Below the pieces are notes generated by a model that was not told the DNA's origin, searched no databases, and saw only the letters and a list, made by a program, of their open reading frames with translations. Source: an uncultured Lachnospiraceae bacterium (GTDB taxonomy: Bacteria; Bacillota; Clostridia; Lachnospirales; Lachnospiraceae). Taken from it: DNA of 64,000 nt. Of the stretch, positions 1-7,455 are shown in pieces; the first letter of the stretch is position 1, and each line of letters begins with the position of its first letter. The position numbers were made by a program, and so were the translations under genes. The stretch is taken from the NCBI GenBank assembly GCA_947164865.1, contig CAMUYA010000010.1, positions 1 through 64,000 on the forward strand, given 5' to 3'.

Positions 1-97
1 GAGGACCCATAGCCGAGAGGCGGTGCGCGAAGCATACATTTGTGCGGACTCGCGTTACTCAGTTACAAATTAATTCGATAGTACATTAAACTGTAAT

Positions 98-457
98 TCA
101 ACCTACATTACTTGTTGCAACTACATTGACCCCTGTTCCACACACATCCGGAACAACAACATCCCCGATATGAACAGGTGCCGTAAGTGTCACAGTCTTA
201 AGCGCATCCAGGCACTCGAATATCTTCCCTTTCGGAATATCCGACGCAGTCTTGACCGATACGACAGGGAGCTCCCCTCCGGAAACCTTTACAAGGCTCG
301 TCACTATCCTCCTCGGATCCGTCAGTTCATTGGTGACATACTCTGCACCGCGGGGGCAGGTATTACCCTCGATCTTAACTATTTTCCCATCCTCCAGGGT
401 TGCAACCACGTTACATCCAAGCGGACATCTTATACACGTAAATTCCCTAGTTTCCAT
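98..457 (-). CDS. DUF1667 Cys-rich protein of the glycerol-3-phosphate operon
   Basis: This is a 119-residue protein. Four cysteines near the N-terminus (C8, C11, C15 and C34; pattern C-x2-C-x3-C-x18-C) look like an iron-sulfur ligand set, similar to the start of molybdopterin oxidoreductases. DUF1667 proteins are regularly found beside GlpA-type dehydrogenases, and this one is the last gene of such an operon. It probably helps electron transfer from the dehydrogenase to an acceptor, but that role is inferred. An in-frame start 36 bases upstream exists. I chose 457 because GAGGTG lies 6 bases before that ATG and Met-Glu-Thr leads directly into the Cys motif. The remaining C-terminal half has no recognised motif. 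Confidence 0.82.
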   Translation of the reverse strand: METREFTCIRCPLGCNVVATLEDGKIVKIEGNTCPRGAEYVTNELTDPRRIVTSLVKVSGGELPVVSVKTASDIPKGKIFECLDALKTVTLTAPVHIGDVVVPDVCGTGVNVVATSNVG

Positions 458-521
458 TCCAAACACCTCGTCAGCCGTTCTTTTACCGGTCACAGCTCCT
501 TTTTAAGCCGGCATCTGCCTG

Positions 522-1829
522 TCAGGTTACTATCCTAAAGGTCAGAGAATCAAAATCCCCTGCCTGCTCCAACGCACTTTTCTGCAGGATAACCTGCTCC
601 ATCTCGCCGGGAGCGAGAGCCGGTTTGTTAAGACTGATAAGCGTCTTATCGCCTGCAAGCACCTCTATTCTGGCCTTCTTATACACACTGCCCACTCGGA
701 ATCTCACAACCTGCTTATCTTCCATCCGGCCCGGCCTTATGACCGAAGGAACCGTGTATCGCACACCGTCCGTGGCATTTATCTTTATCACCTTTTCCGG
801 CGAAGCGGGATCCTCAGCTGCTTTTCCGCCGTCTGCAGCTGCCCCATTCTTTTCAGCCTTCAGATATTCAGCAGCCTTTCTTCCGGCCTGTCCTGCTTCC
901 TCTGATACATAATCGACAAGATCGTGAACATGCAGCACGTTTCCGCATGCAAACACTCCCTTTACGCTGGTCTCAAGGCTTTCGTTTACCACAGGGCCTC
1001 CGGTTACTCTATTCATATCAACGCCCAGCATGCCCGAGAGTTCGTTTTCCGGGATAAGCCCGCAGGATAGAAGAAGCGTATCACATTTGATCTCCTGCTC
1101 GGTGCCGGGAACAGGCTTTGACTTTTCGTCAACCTCTGCGATAACCACCGCCTCGACACGCTCTTTTCCTTTGATATCTACGACCGTGTGACTCAGAAGA
1201 AGCGGTATGTCAAAATCGTTAAGACACTGAGCGATATTCCTCTTAAGACCGCCCGAGTAAGGCATCAGCTCCGCCACAAGCTTAACCTTTGCGCCTTCAA
1301 AAGTCATTCTTCTGGCCATGATCAGACCGATGTCGCCTGAGCCGAGGATCACAACCTCTTTTCCGGGCATACGTCCCTCTATATTGACATATCTCTGTGC
1401 AGTGCCGGCTGTATATATTCCCGCAGGTCTGTACCCCGGAATATTGAGTGCTCCCCGGGACCTTTCCCTGCAGCCCATGCTGAGCACCACTGCCTTCGCA
1501 CGTATGGTAACAAGGCCTTCACTGCGGTTCATGTAGGTAACAAGCTTGTCTTCACCTTCTGCGGAAAGGTCCACCACCATAGTCTCCAGCTTGTACGGAA
1601 TACCAAGCTTTTCTGCTTCGACTATAAACCTTGATGCGTATTCCGGACCGGTGAGTTCCTCTTTGAAGGTATGAAGGCCGAATCCGTTGTGAATGCACTG
1701 GTTGAGTATTCCTCCCAGTCTGACATCTCTTTCGAGGATCAGAATATCATCTATTCCGGCTTTTTTTGCTTCTATAGCTGCGGCCAGGCCTGCGGGGCCG
1801 CCGCCGATTATTACAAGATCTTTGTTCAT
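522..1829 (-). CDS. FAD/NAD-dependent oxidoreductase of the glycerol-3-phosphate operon
   Basis: The 435-residue protein belongs to the pyridine nucleotide-disulfide oxidoreductase superfamily. It has a GGGPAG dinucleotide-binding loop within the first 15 residues, a second Rossmann motif (GSGDIG) mid-protein for NAD(P)H, and a GVFACGNVL segment typical of the C-terminal FAD contact. No CxxxxC redox disulfide is seen, so it is not a thioredoxin-reductase-type enzyme. A C-terminal extension of about 80 residues follows an Ala/Glu/Pro-rich linker. It lies 7 bp after the dehydrogenase gene and probably plays the GlpB-like part in passing electrons from glycerol-3-phosphate. The start at 1829 follows GGTGAGGTG. 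A longer in-frame start would overlap the upstream gene. Confidence 0.87.
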   Translation of the reverse strand: MNKDLVIIGGGPAGLAAAIEAKKAGIDDILILERDVRLGGILNQCIHNGFGLHTFKEELTGPEYASRFIVEAEKLGIPYKLETMVVDLSAEGEDKLVTYMNRSEGLVTIRAKAVVLSMGCRERSRGALNIPGYRPAGIYTAGTAQRYVNIEGRMPGKEVVILGSGDIGLIMARRMTFEGAKVKLVAELMPYSGGLKRNIAQCLNDFDIPLLLSHTVVDIKGKERVEAVVIAEVDEKSKPVPGTEQEIKCDTLLLSCGLIPENELSGMLGVDMNRVTGGPVVNESLETSVKGVFACGNVLHVHDLVDYVSEEAGQAGRKAAEYLKAEKNGAAADGGKAAEDPASPEKVIKINATDGVRYTVPSVIRPGRMEDKQVVRFRVGSVYKKARIEVLAGDKTLISLNKPALAPGEMEQVILQKSALEQAGDFDSLTFRIVT

Positions 1830-1836
1830 ATGCACC

Positions 1837-3267
1837 TCACCCTTTAATGTATCCCGTGATGAATTCGGATCCCGGATCATTCTTTCCTATCTCACTGATA
1901 TCTTTTCCGAGTTCTCTTGCCAGAATCTCCACCGTGCGGGGCGAGCAGAAGCCTGCCTGGCATCTTCCCATTCCGGCCCGGGTCCTTCTTTTGATTCCGT
2001 CAAGCGTGGTGGCTCCGAGGGGTCTGTGTATAGCATCCATTATCTCTCCCTCGGTGACAAGCTCACATCTGCAGACCACGTTTGCATAGAGCGAGTTTTC
2101 TTTTATGAGCTTCTCCTTCTCGGAAGCATCCGCAAGGGCCATGGAAGGAATGCCCTTTCTGCTTCTGATAAAGTCTTTCTTTTCCTCCGCGGGAATGTAT
2201 TTTAAGATCATCTTGGAAATATATTCGCCGATAGCGGGGGCACATGATAAGCCCGGGGATTCGATCCCTGCCGCATCAAAGAATCCCGGTGCATCATCCG
2301 GCTGACCTATGATAAAATCTCCTCCGTCTTCGTGTGCACGCAGGCCGGCAAATGAAGTGATTATCTGCCTTGTAGGCAGGTTTCCTACGCTGAGCGCTCC
2401 TCTTTCAAGCACCTCCGAAAGCCCTTGTGAGGTGGTATTTACGCCCTCAAAATCATCTATATCAACTGCATTTGGTCCCACAAGCAGATTTCCGTGAACG
2501 GTAGGCGTAACAAGCACACCCTTGCCGTACTTTGTTGGAAGCTGGAAAAGAGTATGCTTTGTGAGTGTCCCTACATTTTTATCGAAAAGACAGTACTCAC
2601 CCTTTCTGGGAGTGATATTTATCTTATTTGCGGATACCATGTTGTGGAAAACAGCGGCGTACACACCTGCCGCATTTACAACGGCGCGGGTTTCCACATC
2701 CCCCTTATCCGTCTTTATCAGGTATCCTTCCGAAGCTTTCTCTATGGATGACACCGCAGTGCCCAGTCTGAATTCCACTCCGTTTACGCTGGCATTCTCA
2801 GCCAGAGCGATAGTCAGGTTAAAAGGACATACGATCCCGCCCATGGGAGCGTATAATGCCCATACAACCTCGGAGGAAAGGGAGGGTTCTATTTCTCTTG
2901 CCTCATCTCCGCTGATAATGCGAAGATCCTTTACCTTGTTCTGCTGACCCTGATCATAAAGCTTCTGAAGACCTTCCTTTCCTTCATCATCAAAGGAAAG
3001 AACCATTGAGCCGTTTCTTTTGAAAGGAAAATCGAGTTCTTCTGATAAATGCTCCATCAAGATATTCCCGCGGACATTTAAAGATGCCTTCAGCGTACCG
3101 GGCTTTGCATCGTAACCGGCATGAACTATACCGCTGTTGGCCTTTGAGGTTCCTTCGCAGACGTCGGATGCACGCTCCAGAACAAGCACTTTCAGATCAT
3201 ACTTTGAAAGCTCTCTTGCCACTGAGCAACCTGTAACGCCCGCTCCGATTATAGTGATATCGTACAT
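1837..3267 (-). CDS. glpA: Glycerol-3-phosphate dehydrogenase, GlpA type with BFD [2Fe-2S] domain
   Basis: The 476-residue flavoenzyme oxidises glycerol-3-phosphate to dihydroxyacetone phosphate. The N-terminus carries the FAD-binding GAGVTG loop of the DAO family. Near the C-terminus, CRC followed about 30 residues later by CQAGFC is the cysteine pattern of a BFD-like [2Fe-2S] domain, as in anaerobic GlpA. The next two genes (FAD/NAD oxidoreductase, DUF1667) are its usual partners in Firmicutes and spirochaetes. No glpK or glpF is in view. The start at 3267 follows AAGGGG and places the Rossmann motif at the very N-terminus. The longer open frame reaching 3360 would run over the promoter. 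Confidence 0.87.
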   Translation of the reverse strand: MYDITIIGAGVTGCSVARELSKYDLKVLVLERASDVCEGTSKANSGIVHAGYDAKPGTLKASLNVRGNILMEHLSEELDFPFKRNGSMVLSFDDEGKEGLQKLYDQGQQNKVKDLRIISGDEAREIEPSLSSEVVWALYAPMGGIVCPFNLTIALAENASVNGVEFRLGTAVSSIEKASEGYLIKTDKGDVETRAVVNAAGVYAAVFHNMVSANKINITPRKGEYCLFDKNVGTLTKHTLFQLPTKYGKGVLVTPTVHGNLLVGPNAVDIDDFEGVNTTSQGLSEVLERGALSVGNLPTRQIITSFAGLRAHEDGGDFIIGQPDDAPGFFDAAGIESPGLSCAPAIGEYISKMILKYIPAEEKKDFIRSRKGIPSMALADASEKEKLIKENSLYANVVCRCELVTEGEIMDAIHRPLGATTLDGIKRRTRAGMGRCQAGFCSPRTVEILARELGKDISEIGKNDPGSEFITGYIKG

Positions 3268-3325
3268 ATTTGTACCCCTTTTATACAACTGATCGTTTCT
3301 CGGAAACATCCCCCGCTTACCCATA

Positions 3326-3354
3326 AGTATACAGGAACCGCGGGTGGTTTTCAA
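3326..3354 (-). promoter_or_regulatory. Sigma-A promoter of the glycerol-3-phosphate operon
   Basis: On the minus strand TTGAAA (3354-3349) and TATACT (3331-3326) are separated by 17 bases. Each hexamer has five of six consensus matches. The predicted start near 3319 gives a leader of about 50 nt before the GlpA-type gene. Confidence 0.62.
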
Positions 3355-3402
3355 CACCATACAAGCTCTATAAAGTCAGCTTTTCGGCCCGGTTTCCGAT
3401 AA

Positions 3403-3437
3403 AGCAAAAAAAGACGGGACCGCTGAAGCGATCCCGC
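3403..3437 (-). terminator. Intrinsic terminator of the NlpC/P60 gene
   Basis: Read on the minus strand, GCGGGATCGC, a TTCA loop and GCGGTCCCGT form a roughly 10 bp stem with G-U pairs, followed by seven T residues. It lies about 25 bp after the stop codon of the wall hydrolase gene. Confidence 0.8.
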
Positions 3438-3459
3438 TTAAATAGTTTTTTAAAGTTCT

Positions 3460-4851
3460 TTAGTCAATAACGTTCTTTACTCCGACAATGTTCATGAAGT
3501 TGATGCTGCTTATTACGCAGCCCAGTCTGGAATTTGCTTCGTGAACGATCTGACCGTCTCCGATGTAGAGAGCAACATGGCTGCATCCTCCGTCACCGAA
3601 GCAGATGATGTCACCGGGCTGAGCCTGATCAAGGCTTACCGCTCTTCCCGCACTTGAGAACTGGCTTGAAGGTGTTCTTCCCACCGAGTATCCGAAGTTG
3701 GCAAGTACATAGCAGGTAAATCCGCTGCAGTCGGTGCCGCCCGAAAGGCTCTGGCCTCCCATTACATATCTCATACCGACATACTGTTTTGCAAATTCTA
3801 CGATGCTGCTTCTGAGCTCCGCATTGGAAGAATATGTTACAGCCGAGCCCACAATGGTGGTATCTTCCTTAACTGCCGCCGCAGCCGCTGCGCGTCTTGC
3901 TTCCTCGGCCTTTCTCTTGGCCTCGGCTTCTGCGATCTCTTCTTCTATAGTCTTGGCGGTAACATAGCTCTCCTCGATCACTACATAATTGAGCGCTACA
4001 TAACCTTCTTTCTCACTGGTGAATTTAACCTTGACCCACTTGAGTTCTTCGGGATCCTCGGTATCGCTGTCTTCGCTGTCCTCGCCGGCTTCGGCCCCTT
4101 CTTCCGGTTCCGCATCGGACGAATCCTCATCTTCCGACACTCCATCCTCATTTGCAGTATCCTCGTCCGCGGTCTCTTCGTCTGTCGTTTCCTCGTCGAT
4201 CTTTTCTTCCTTATTCTCGGCAGCCTTGAGGGCTTTAAAATCTTCCTCTTCGGAGAGCTCAAGCTTATCGCCTGCCGTAACGGTTCCCACAACCGCGGAA
4301 TCCGTGCCCGCTTCGGAGCGGACATTTAACGCATTGCACTGAACTACGGCTACTTTCTTTACGTAGTCCTCTATTACTTCAAGTGCTTCATCCCCGTATG
4401 TAAAATAATCGGAACGGACGTATCCTTCGACATTTCCGGATACGACCTTGAACCATACGCCATCGGCCTCTTCCGTTCTTTCAATGATCTCGCAGACAGC
4501 TCCGTCATACATATGTCCGACGATACCGGATGTCGTGTTTGACTCTGCACGAACATTTACAAAATCATTAACCTTTGCTATGGCGAAATTGGCGTATTCC
4601 TCTTCATAGAGCGAGATATCAAAATCGATCTCGAGCTCTGCGGCCTGATCGACAACAATACCCATTACATCCGAATCGACTGTCTTCTTATCGTAGGAAT
4701 TGCCCAGGACCGAAAGCAGCGACGAAATGCCGCTCTCCCCCAATGCACCCTGATCCGCATTACTGGTAAATGAAGGGATCATTCCCAAAACCGCTGCAGA
4801 TACGGCAAGAACTGTTCCTTTTATAAAGAATTTCTTTATGCTCTGTAACAT
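3460..4851 (-). CDS. Secreted SH3-domain NlpC/P60 peptidoglycan hydrolase
   Basis: The 463-residue exported protein probably cleaves peptide bonds in peptidoglycan stems. A basic, hydrophobic signal sequence covers about residues 1-32. Two bacterial SH3 domains follow, at about 95-150 and 165-300. A C-terminal NlpC/P60 domain has catalytic Cys375 (in GGTDCSGF), His425 (in CSHVALYIGDG) and His437 (in VHEANS). The second SH3 domain is interrupted by an Asp/Glu/Ser/Thr-rich stretch of about 60 residues (207-269). An Ala/Glu/Arg-rich helix (about 300-330) links to the catalytic domain. The alternative start is TTG at 4884. I prefer ATG 4851 because it begins right at the signal peptide, although its ribosome binding site is weak. 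A divergent CapA-like gene shares the upstream region. Confidence 0.88.
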   Translation of the reverse strand: MLQSIKKFFIKGTVLAVSAAVLGMIPSFTSNADQGALGESGISSLLSVLGNSYDKKTVDSDVMGIVVDQAAELEIDFDISLYEEEYANFAIAKVNDFVNVRAESNTTSGIVGHMYDGAVCEIIERTEEADGVWFKVVSGNVEGYVRSDYFTYGDEALEVIEDYVKKVAVVQCNALNVRSEAGTDSAVVGTVTAGDKLELSEEEDFKALKAAENKEEKIDEETTDEETADEDTANEDGVSEDEDSSDAEPEEGAEAGEDSEDSDTEDPEELKWVKVKFTSEKEGYVALNYVVIEESYVTAKTIEEEIAEAEAKRKAEEARRAAAAAAVKEDTTIVGSAVTYSSNAELRSSIVEFAKQYVGMRYVMGGQSLSGGTDCSGFTCYVLANFGYSVGRTPSSQFSSAGRAVSLDQAQPGDIICFGDGGCSHVALYIGDGQIVHEANSRLGCVISSINFMNIVGVKNVID

Positions 4852-4887
4852 TTTTTTAACATTTGCCTTAAAAATCTTAAACAATTC

Positions 4888-4905
4888 GTAACAAACCTAT
4901 GTTAC
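4888..4905. promoter_or_regulatory. Inverted repeat between divergent cell-envelope genes
   Basis: GTAACA, six bases and TGTTAC form a perfect inverted repeat in the short gap between the NlpC/P60 and CapA-like genes. It overlaps an extended -10 box (TGTTACAAT, 4900-4908) for the plus-strand gene, so a bound protein could control both directions. That role is inferred. Confidence 0.4.
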
Positions 4906-4914
4906 AATACATCT

Positions 4915-6369
4915 ATGAAAAAAATCAAGCCTTTATTATTAATTTTACCAATTTTTCTTTTAATTCTTGCAGTCGGAGGATTTATTTTCTTTTCGGACAA
5001 ATTCGGATTAAGCTGCTCGAACAGATCGGAAAACATCGCTGATACTGAGGAAATCGGCGCATCCGAGCTTGTCGTACCCGAGTCAGAGCCTGAACCCGAG
5101 CCTGAGCCCGAACCCGAACCCGAACCGCCTTTTGAAGAATATGATATACATCTCCTGATGGTCGGCGATAATCTCTATCACACCGGCGTAATAAGATCCG
5201 GTGAAAGGGAAGACGGAACCAGAAACTACGATCACGAATTTGCCGGCATCACCGAATTTCTCGATCTCGCCGACATAAAGATCATCAATCAGGAGACACC
5301 TTTCGGCGGAAACGATAAGGCGTTTCAGAGCTATCCTATGTTCAACACGCCTACCGAGGTGGGCGATGCCATTGCCACCGCCGGCTTCAACGTAATGCTC
5401 GGAGCCACCAATCACGCAGTCGATATGGGAATGAACGGTCTGTTTCATTTCTATAATTATATGCACGATAATTACCCGCAGATCCTGATAGCGGGAATCC
5501 ACGGTGAAAACATCGAGAGCAAGCTCCCCCACACCGTTACCGGAGATGAGGGAGTTCAGCTTGCGATAGAGGAGGAAGGGACCGCTTCCGATCTAACGCC
5601 CGAAGAGCTGGAGTCATGCGCCATAGTTTATAACGACAAGGATTACTCAAGGATCGGCCTTATCAAAATAAAAGACAGAACTTTTGCGATTCTCAACTAT
5701 ACCTACGGAAACAATACCGAGACTTACCCCACCTTTGAGGAAGGTTATCTCGACTTCCTCTGCACATGGGATCCCAACTCGCGGGTAATCAATTTCACCG
5801 AGCTCAATCCTCAGGTACTCGATGACATCAGGCTTGCACATGAAGTCGCAGATTTCGTTATCGTCTGCCCTCACTGGGGCGTAGAGTATACCACTACTCC
5901 CACCGAATACCAGTATTCATGGGCAAGGCAGATGGTAGAGGCCGGTGCAGACCTCATAATCGGTGCGCATCCCCATGTTCCCGAACCGGTAGAGTGGGTG
6001 ACATCGGATAACGGAAATGAGGCTCTCTGCTATTATTCTTTGGGAAACTATGTTTCGACCCAGAACCAGTCGACGGACGTCCTTCTGGAAGGTATGGCAT
6101 GGGTTTCTCTCCATGTGACGGAGGATGATGTATATCTTAAAAAGGAAGACTGCGGTGTAGTTCCCCTTGTAAACCACTACACCTACGGGCCTCTGCGTTA
6201 CCAGAAGACCTATCTTCTCGAAGACTATAACTCCGACCTTGCCGCACAGCACGGTGTCGCCGGTCACGGCGGCTTTGCACTAAGCTATGATAAACTTCTC
6301 GAAAGGTCAAACACCATCTTCGGCGATATGATCATTACGCGTGAGAAGATCATGAGTGAGTTTAATTAA
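4915..6369 (+). CDS. CapA-family (PGA_cap) metallophosphatase-like membrane protein
   Basis: The 484-residue protein has an N-terminal membrane anchor (about residues 5-27). An extracytoplasmic spacer follows that includes a Glu-Pro repeat at 57-72. A CapA/PgsA-type domain covers roughly 75-450. Recognisable family motifs are MVGDNL, NQETP, GATNHA, CPHWGVEY and GAHPHV, which line the presumed metal site. In Bacillus, PgsA/CapA acts in poly-gamma-glutamate production. Without pgsBC nearby, this orphan copy cannot be assigned that job and is best seen as an envelope protein of unknown substrate. No Shine-Dalgarno sequence precedes the ATG, and a -10-like box ends 6 bases before it. Confidence 0.84.
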   Translation: MKKIKPLLLILPIFLLILAVGGFIFFSDKFGLSCSNRSENIADTEEIGASELVVPESEPEPEPEPEPEPEPPFEEYDIHLLMVGDNLYHTGVIRSGEREDGTRNYDHEFAGITEFLDLADIKIINQETPFGGNDKAFQSYPMFNTPTEVGDAIATAGFNVMLGATNHAVDMGMNGLFHFYNYMHDNYPQILIAGIHGENIESKLPHTVTGDEGVQLAIEEEGTASDLTPEELESCAIVYNDKDYSRIGLIKIKDRTFAILNYTYGNNTETYPTFEEGYLDFLCTWDPNSRVINFTELNPQVLDDIRLAHEVADFVIVCPHWGVEYTTTPTEYQYSWARQMVEAGADLIIGAHPHVPEPVEWVTSDNGNEALCYYSLGNYVSTQNQSTDVLLEGMAWVSLHVTEDDVYLKKEDCGVVPLVNHYTYGPLRYQKTYLLEDYNSDLAAQHGVAGHGGFALSYDKLLERSNTIFGDMIITREKIMSEFN

Positions 6370-6395
6370 GCATCATATTTAATAACCTTATAACA

Positions 6396-6466
6396 GGTAT
6401 CAAAGCGAAAAAGTCTGTTTTCCGTAATCAGAGGTCTAAGGAAAACAGACTTTTTTGATTTGATGC
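6396..6466 (+). terminator. Strong terminator after the CapA-like gene
   Basis: AAAAAGTCTGTTTTCC (6408-6423) pairs with GGAAAACAGACTTTTT (6440-6455) around a 16-nt loop, with a T run inside the right arm. Outer bases (GGTATCAAA with TTTGATGCC) extend the stem. The A-run and T-run make it usable from either strand. Confidence 0.85.
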
Positions 6467-6496
6467 CGTCACTAAGTCAAAAAATAGTAACTCCTC

Positions 6497-6542
6497 ACAT
6501 ATTAAAAAAGACTGATCTGTCGATCAGTCTTTTTTAATATGT
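6497..6542 (-). terminator. Perfect 21-bp inverted-repeat terminator of the flagellar operon
   Basis: Two 21-base arms (6497-6517 and 6522-6542) are exact reverse complements around the 4-base loop TGTC. Six-base A and T tracts lie inside the arms. It sits 10 bp beyond the last flagellar gene and is symmetrical, so it should work in both directions. Confidence 0.88.
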
Positions 6543-6552
6543 AATGATCTTA

Positions 6553-7029
6553 TCACTTCTTACTGTCCAAAAACTGCGAATCCGTATAAGCCGAATTGCT
6601 CTGCACTCTGTAATAATTCATGGCAGCCTTTGAATTGATACGCCCTTCCCTGACTTCAGTGCGCCGCTTTCCGAAATAAGTATCGATCAGATTCTTGTTT
6701 CTTTCTTCCTGAGCCTGAATCGCGGTACTCTTCTCGGTGATCTTGGTGATCAGCTCCTGCATCCGCTTTATCTGGTCGGAGTACTTTTCCCGATCTGTCT
6801 TCAGCTCATCTGCGACCTTTTCATAGAGAGTCTCGAAGCCGTCGTCCAGCACCTCCAGCTCTTCTATCAGCTCACCTTTCCTTTCGATGAAAGGATCAAG
6901 GCTTTCCAAGAGCTTTGATTCATCGGTGATGCATTCGTACTGTCCCTCGCTCAGAGTCTTCAGTTCATCAAGAACCCTGTTCTTCTTTAAAAGGGATTCT
7001 TCCAGGATATCCAAATAATTCTGATCCAT
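6553..7029 (-). CDS. Probable FliT/FlgN-type flagellar chaperone
   Basis: The 158-residue, charged, almost entirely helical protein has coiled-coil character and no membrane segment. It is the last gene of the flaG-fliD-fliS operon, where other bacteria encode FliT, the export chaperone for the FliD cap. Sequence similarity to FliT/FlgN is only general (a small alpha-helical chaperone), so the name rests mainly on position. It starts 15 bp after fliS with an AAGGATGG ribosome binding site. The last 30 residues are polar and probably disordered. Confidence 0.6.
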   Translation of the reverse strand: MDQNYLDILEESLLKKNRVLDELKTLSEGQYECITDESKLLESLDPFIERKGELIEELEVLDDGFETLYEKVADELKTDREKYSDQIKRMQELITKITEKSTAIQAQEERNKNLIDTYFGKRRTEVREGRINSKAAMNYYRVQSNSAYTDSQFLDSKK

Positions 7030-7044
7030 AAACCCATCCTTACA

Positions 7045-7434
7045 TTAAAGCATGTTGCTGGCTACACCGTTCTTTCTCATAACCTCTTTCCAGGTATCTC
7101 TTACGGAGCGAAGGTGTGTGAGTATCTCTTCAAGGATCTCATTGTCCTTTTTGATGTTCGCCTCAATAAGCCTCTGTGAAAGATATGAGTAGATGTTCTC
7201 AAAATCCTGCGCTACGGGATACTTCATATCGAGTGTCTGGCGGAGATAATCGATTATCTTCTGAGCCTTGATGATATTCTCGTGCGCTTTCTGGACGTCC
7301 TTATGATCGATAGCATCTTTGGCAATATTACAAAACTTTATCGCCCCGTCATAAAGCATAAGCGTAAGCTCTGCCGGTGAAGCTGTAAGTACTTTGCTGT
7401 TTTTATATTGCGCATAAGCCTGCGGTAAAGGCAT
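7045..7434 (-). CDS. fliS: Flagellin export chaperone FliS
   Basis: The 129-residue protein fits the FliS family in length and motifs. These include the YAQYKNSKVLTASPAELTLMLYDGAIKF region (split here: YKNSKV, SPAELTLMLYDGAI) and the helical remainder. FliS binds the C-terminus of newly made flagellin in the cytoplasm and prevents early polymerisation. It lies 21 bp after fliD, with GGAGG upstream of its ATG. No flagellin gene is in this window. Confidence 0.96.
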   Translation of the reverse strand: MPLPQAYAQYKNSKVLTASPAELTLMLYDGAIKFCNIAKDAIDHKDVQKAHENIIKAQKIIDYLRQTLDMKYPVAQDFENIYSYLSQRLIEANIKKDNEILEEILTHLRSVRDTWKEVMRKNGVASNML

Positions 7435-7455
7435 TTTTCAGAAACCTCCAAATAC

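Noticed and set aside
1..97. Partial gene at the left edge
   Set aside because: No frame with coding character continues to the edge. The segment after the DUF1667 stop holds only weak short repeats.
4888..4905. WalR box upstream of the NlpC/P60 gene
   Set aside because: On the minus strand TGTAAC and TGTTAC are present, but the spacing is 7 bases, where the WalR site has 5. I kept it only as an inverted repeat.
6466..6478. A 12-base word CCGTCACTAAGT shared with 11988-11999 as a possible mobile repeat
   Set aside because: The match ends at once on both sides and the contexts differ. A 12-base match by chance is plausible in 64 kb when many words are scanned by eye.
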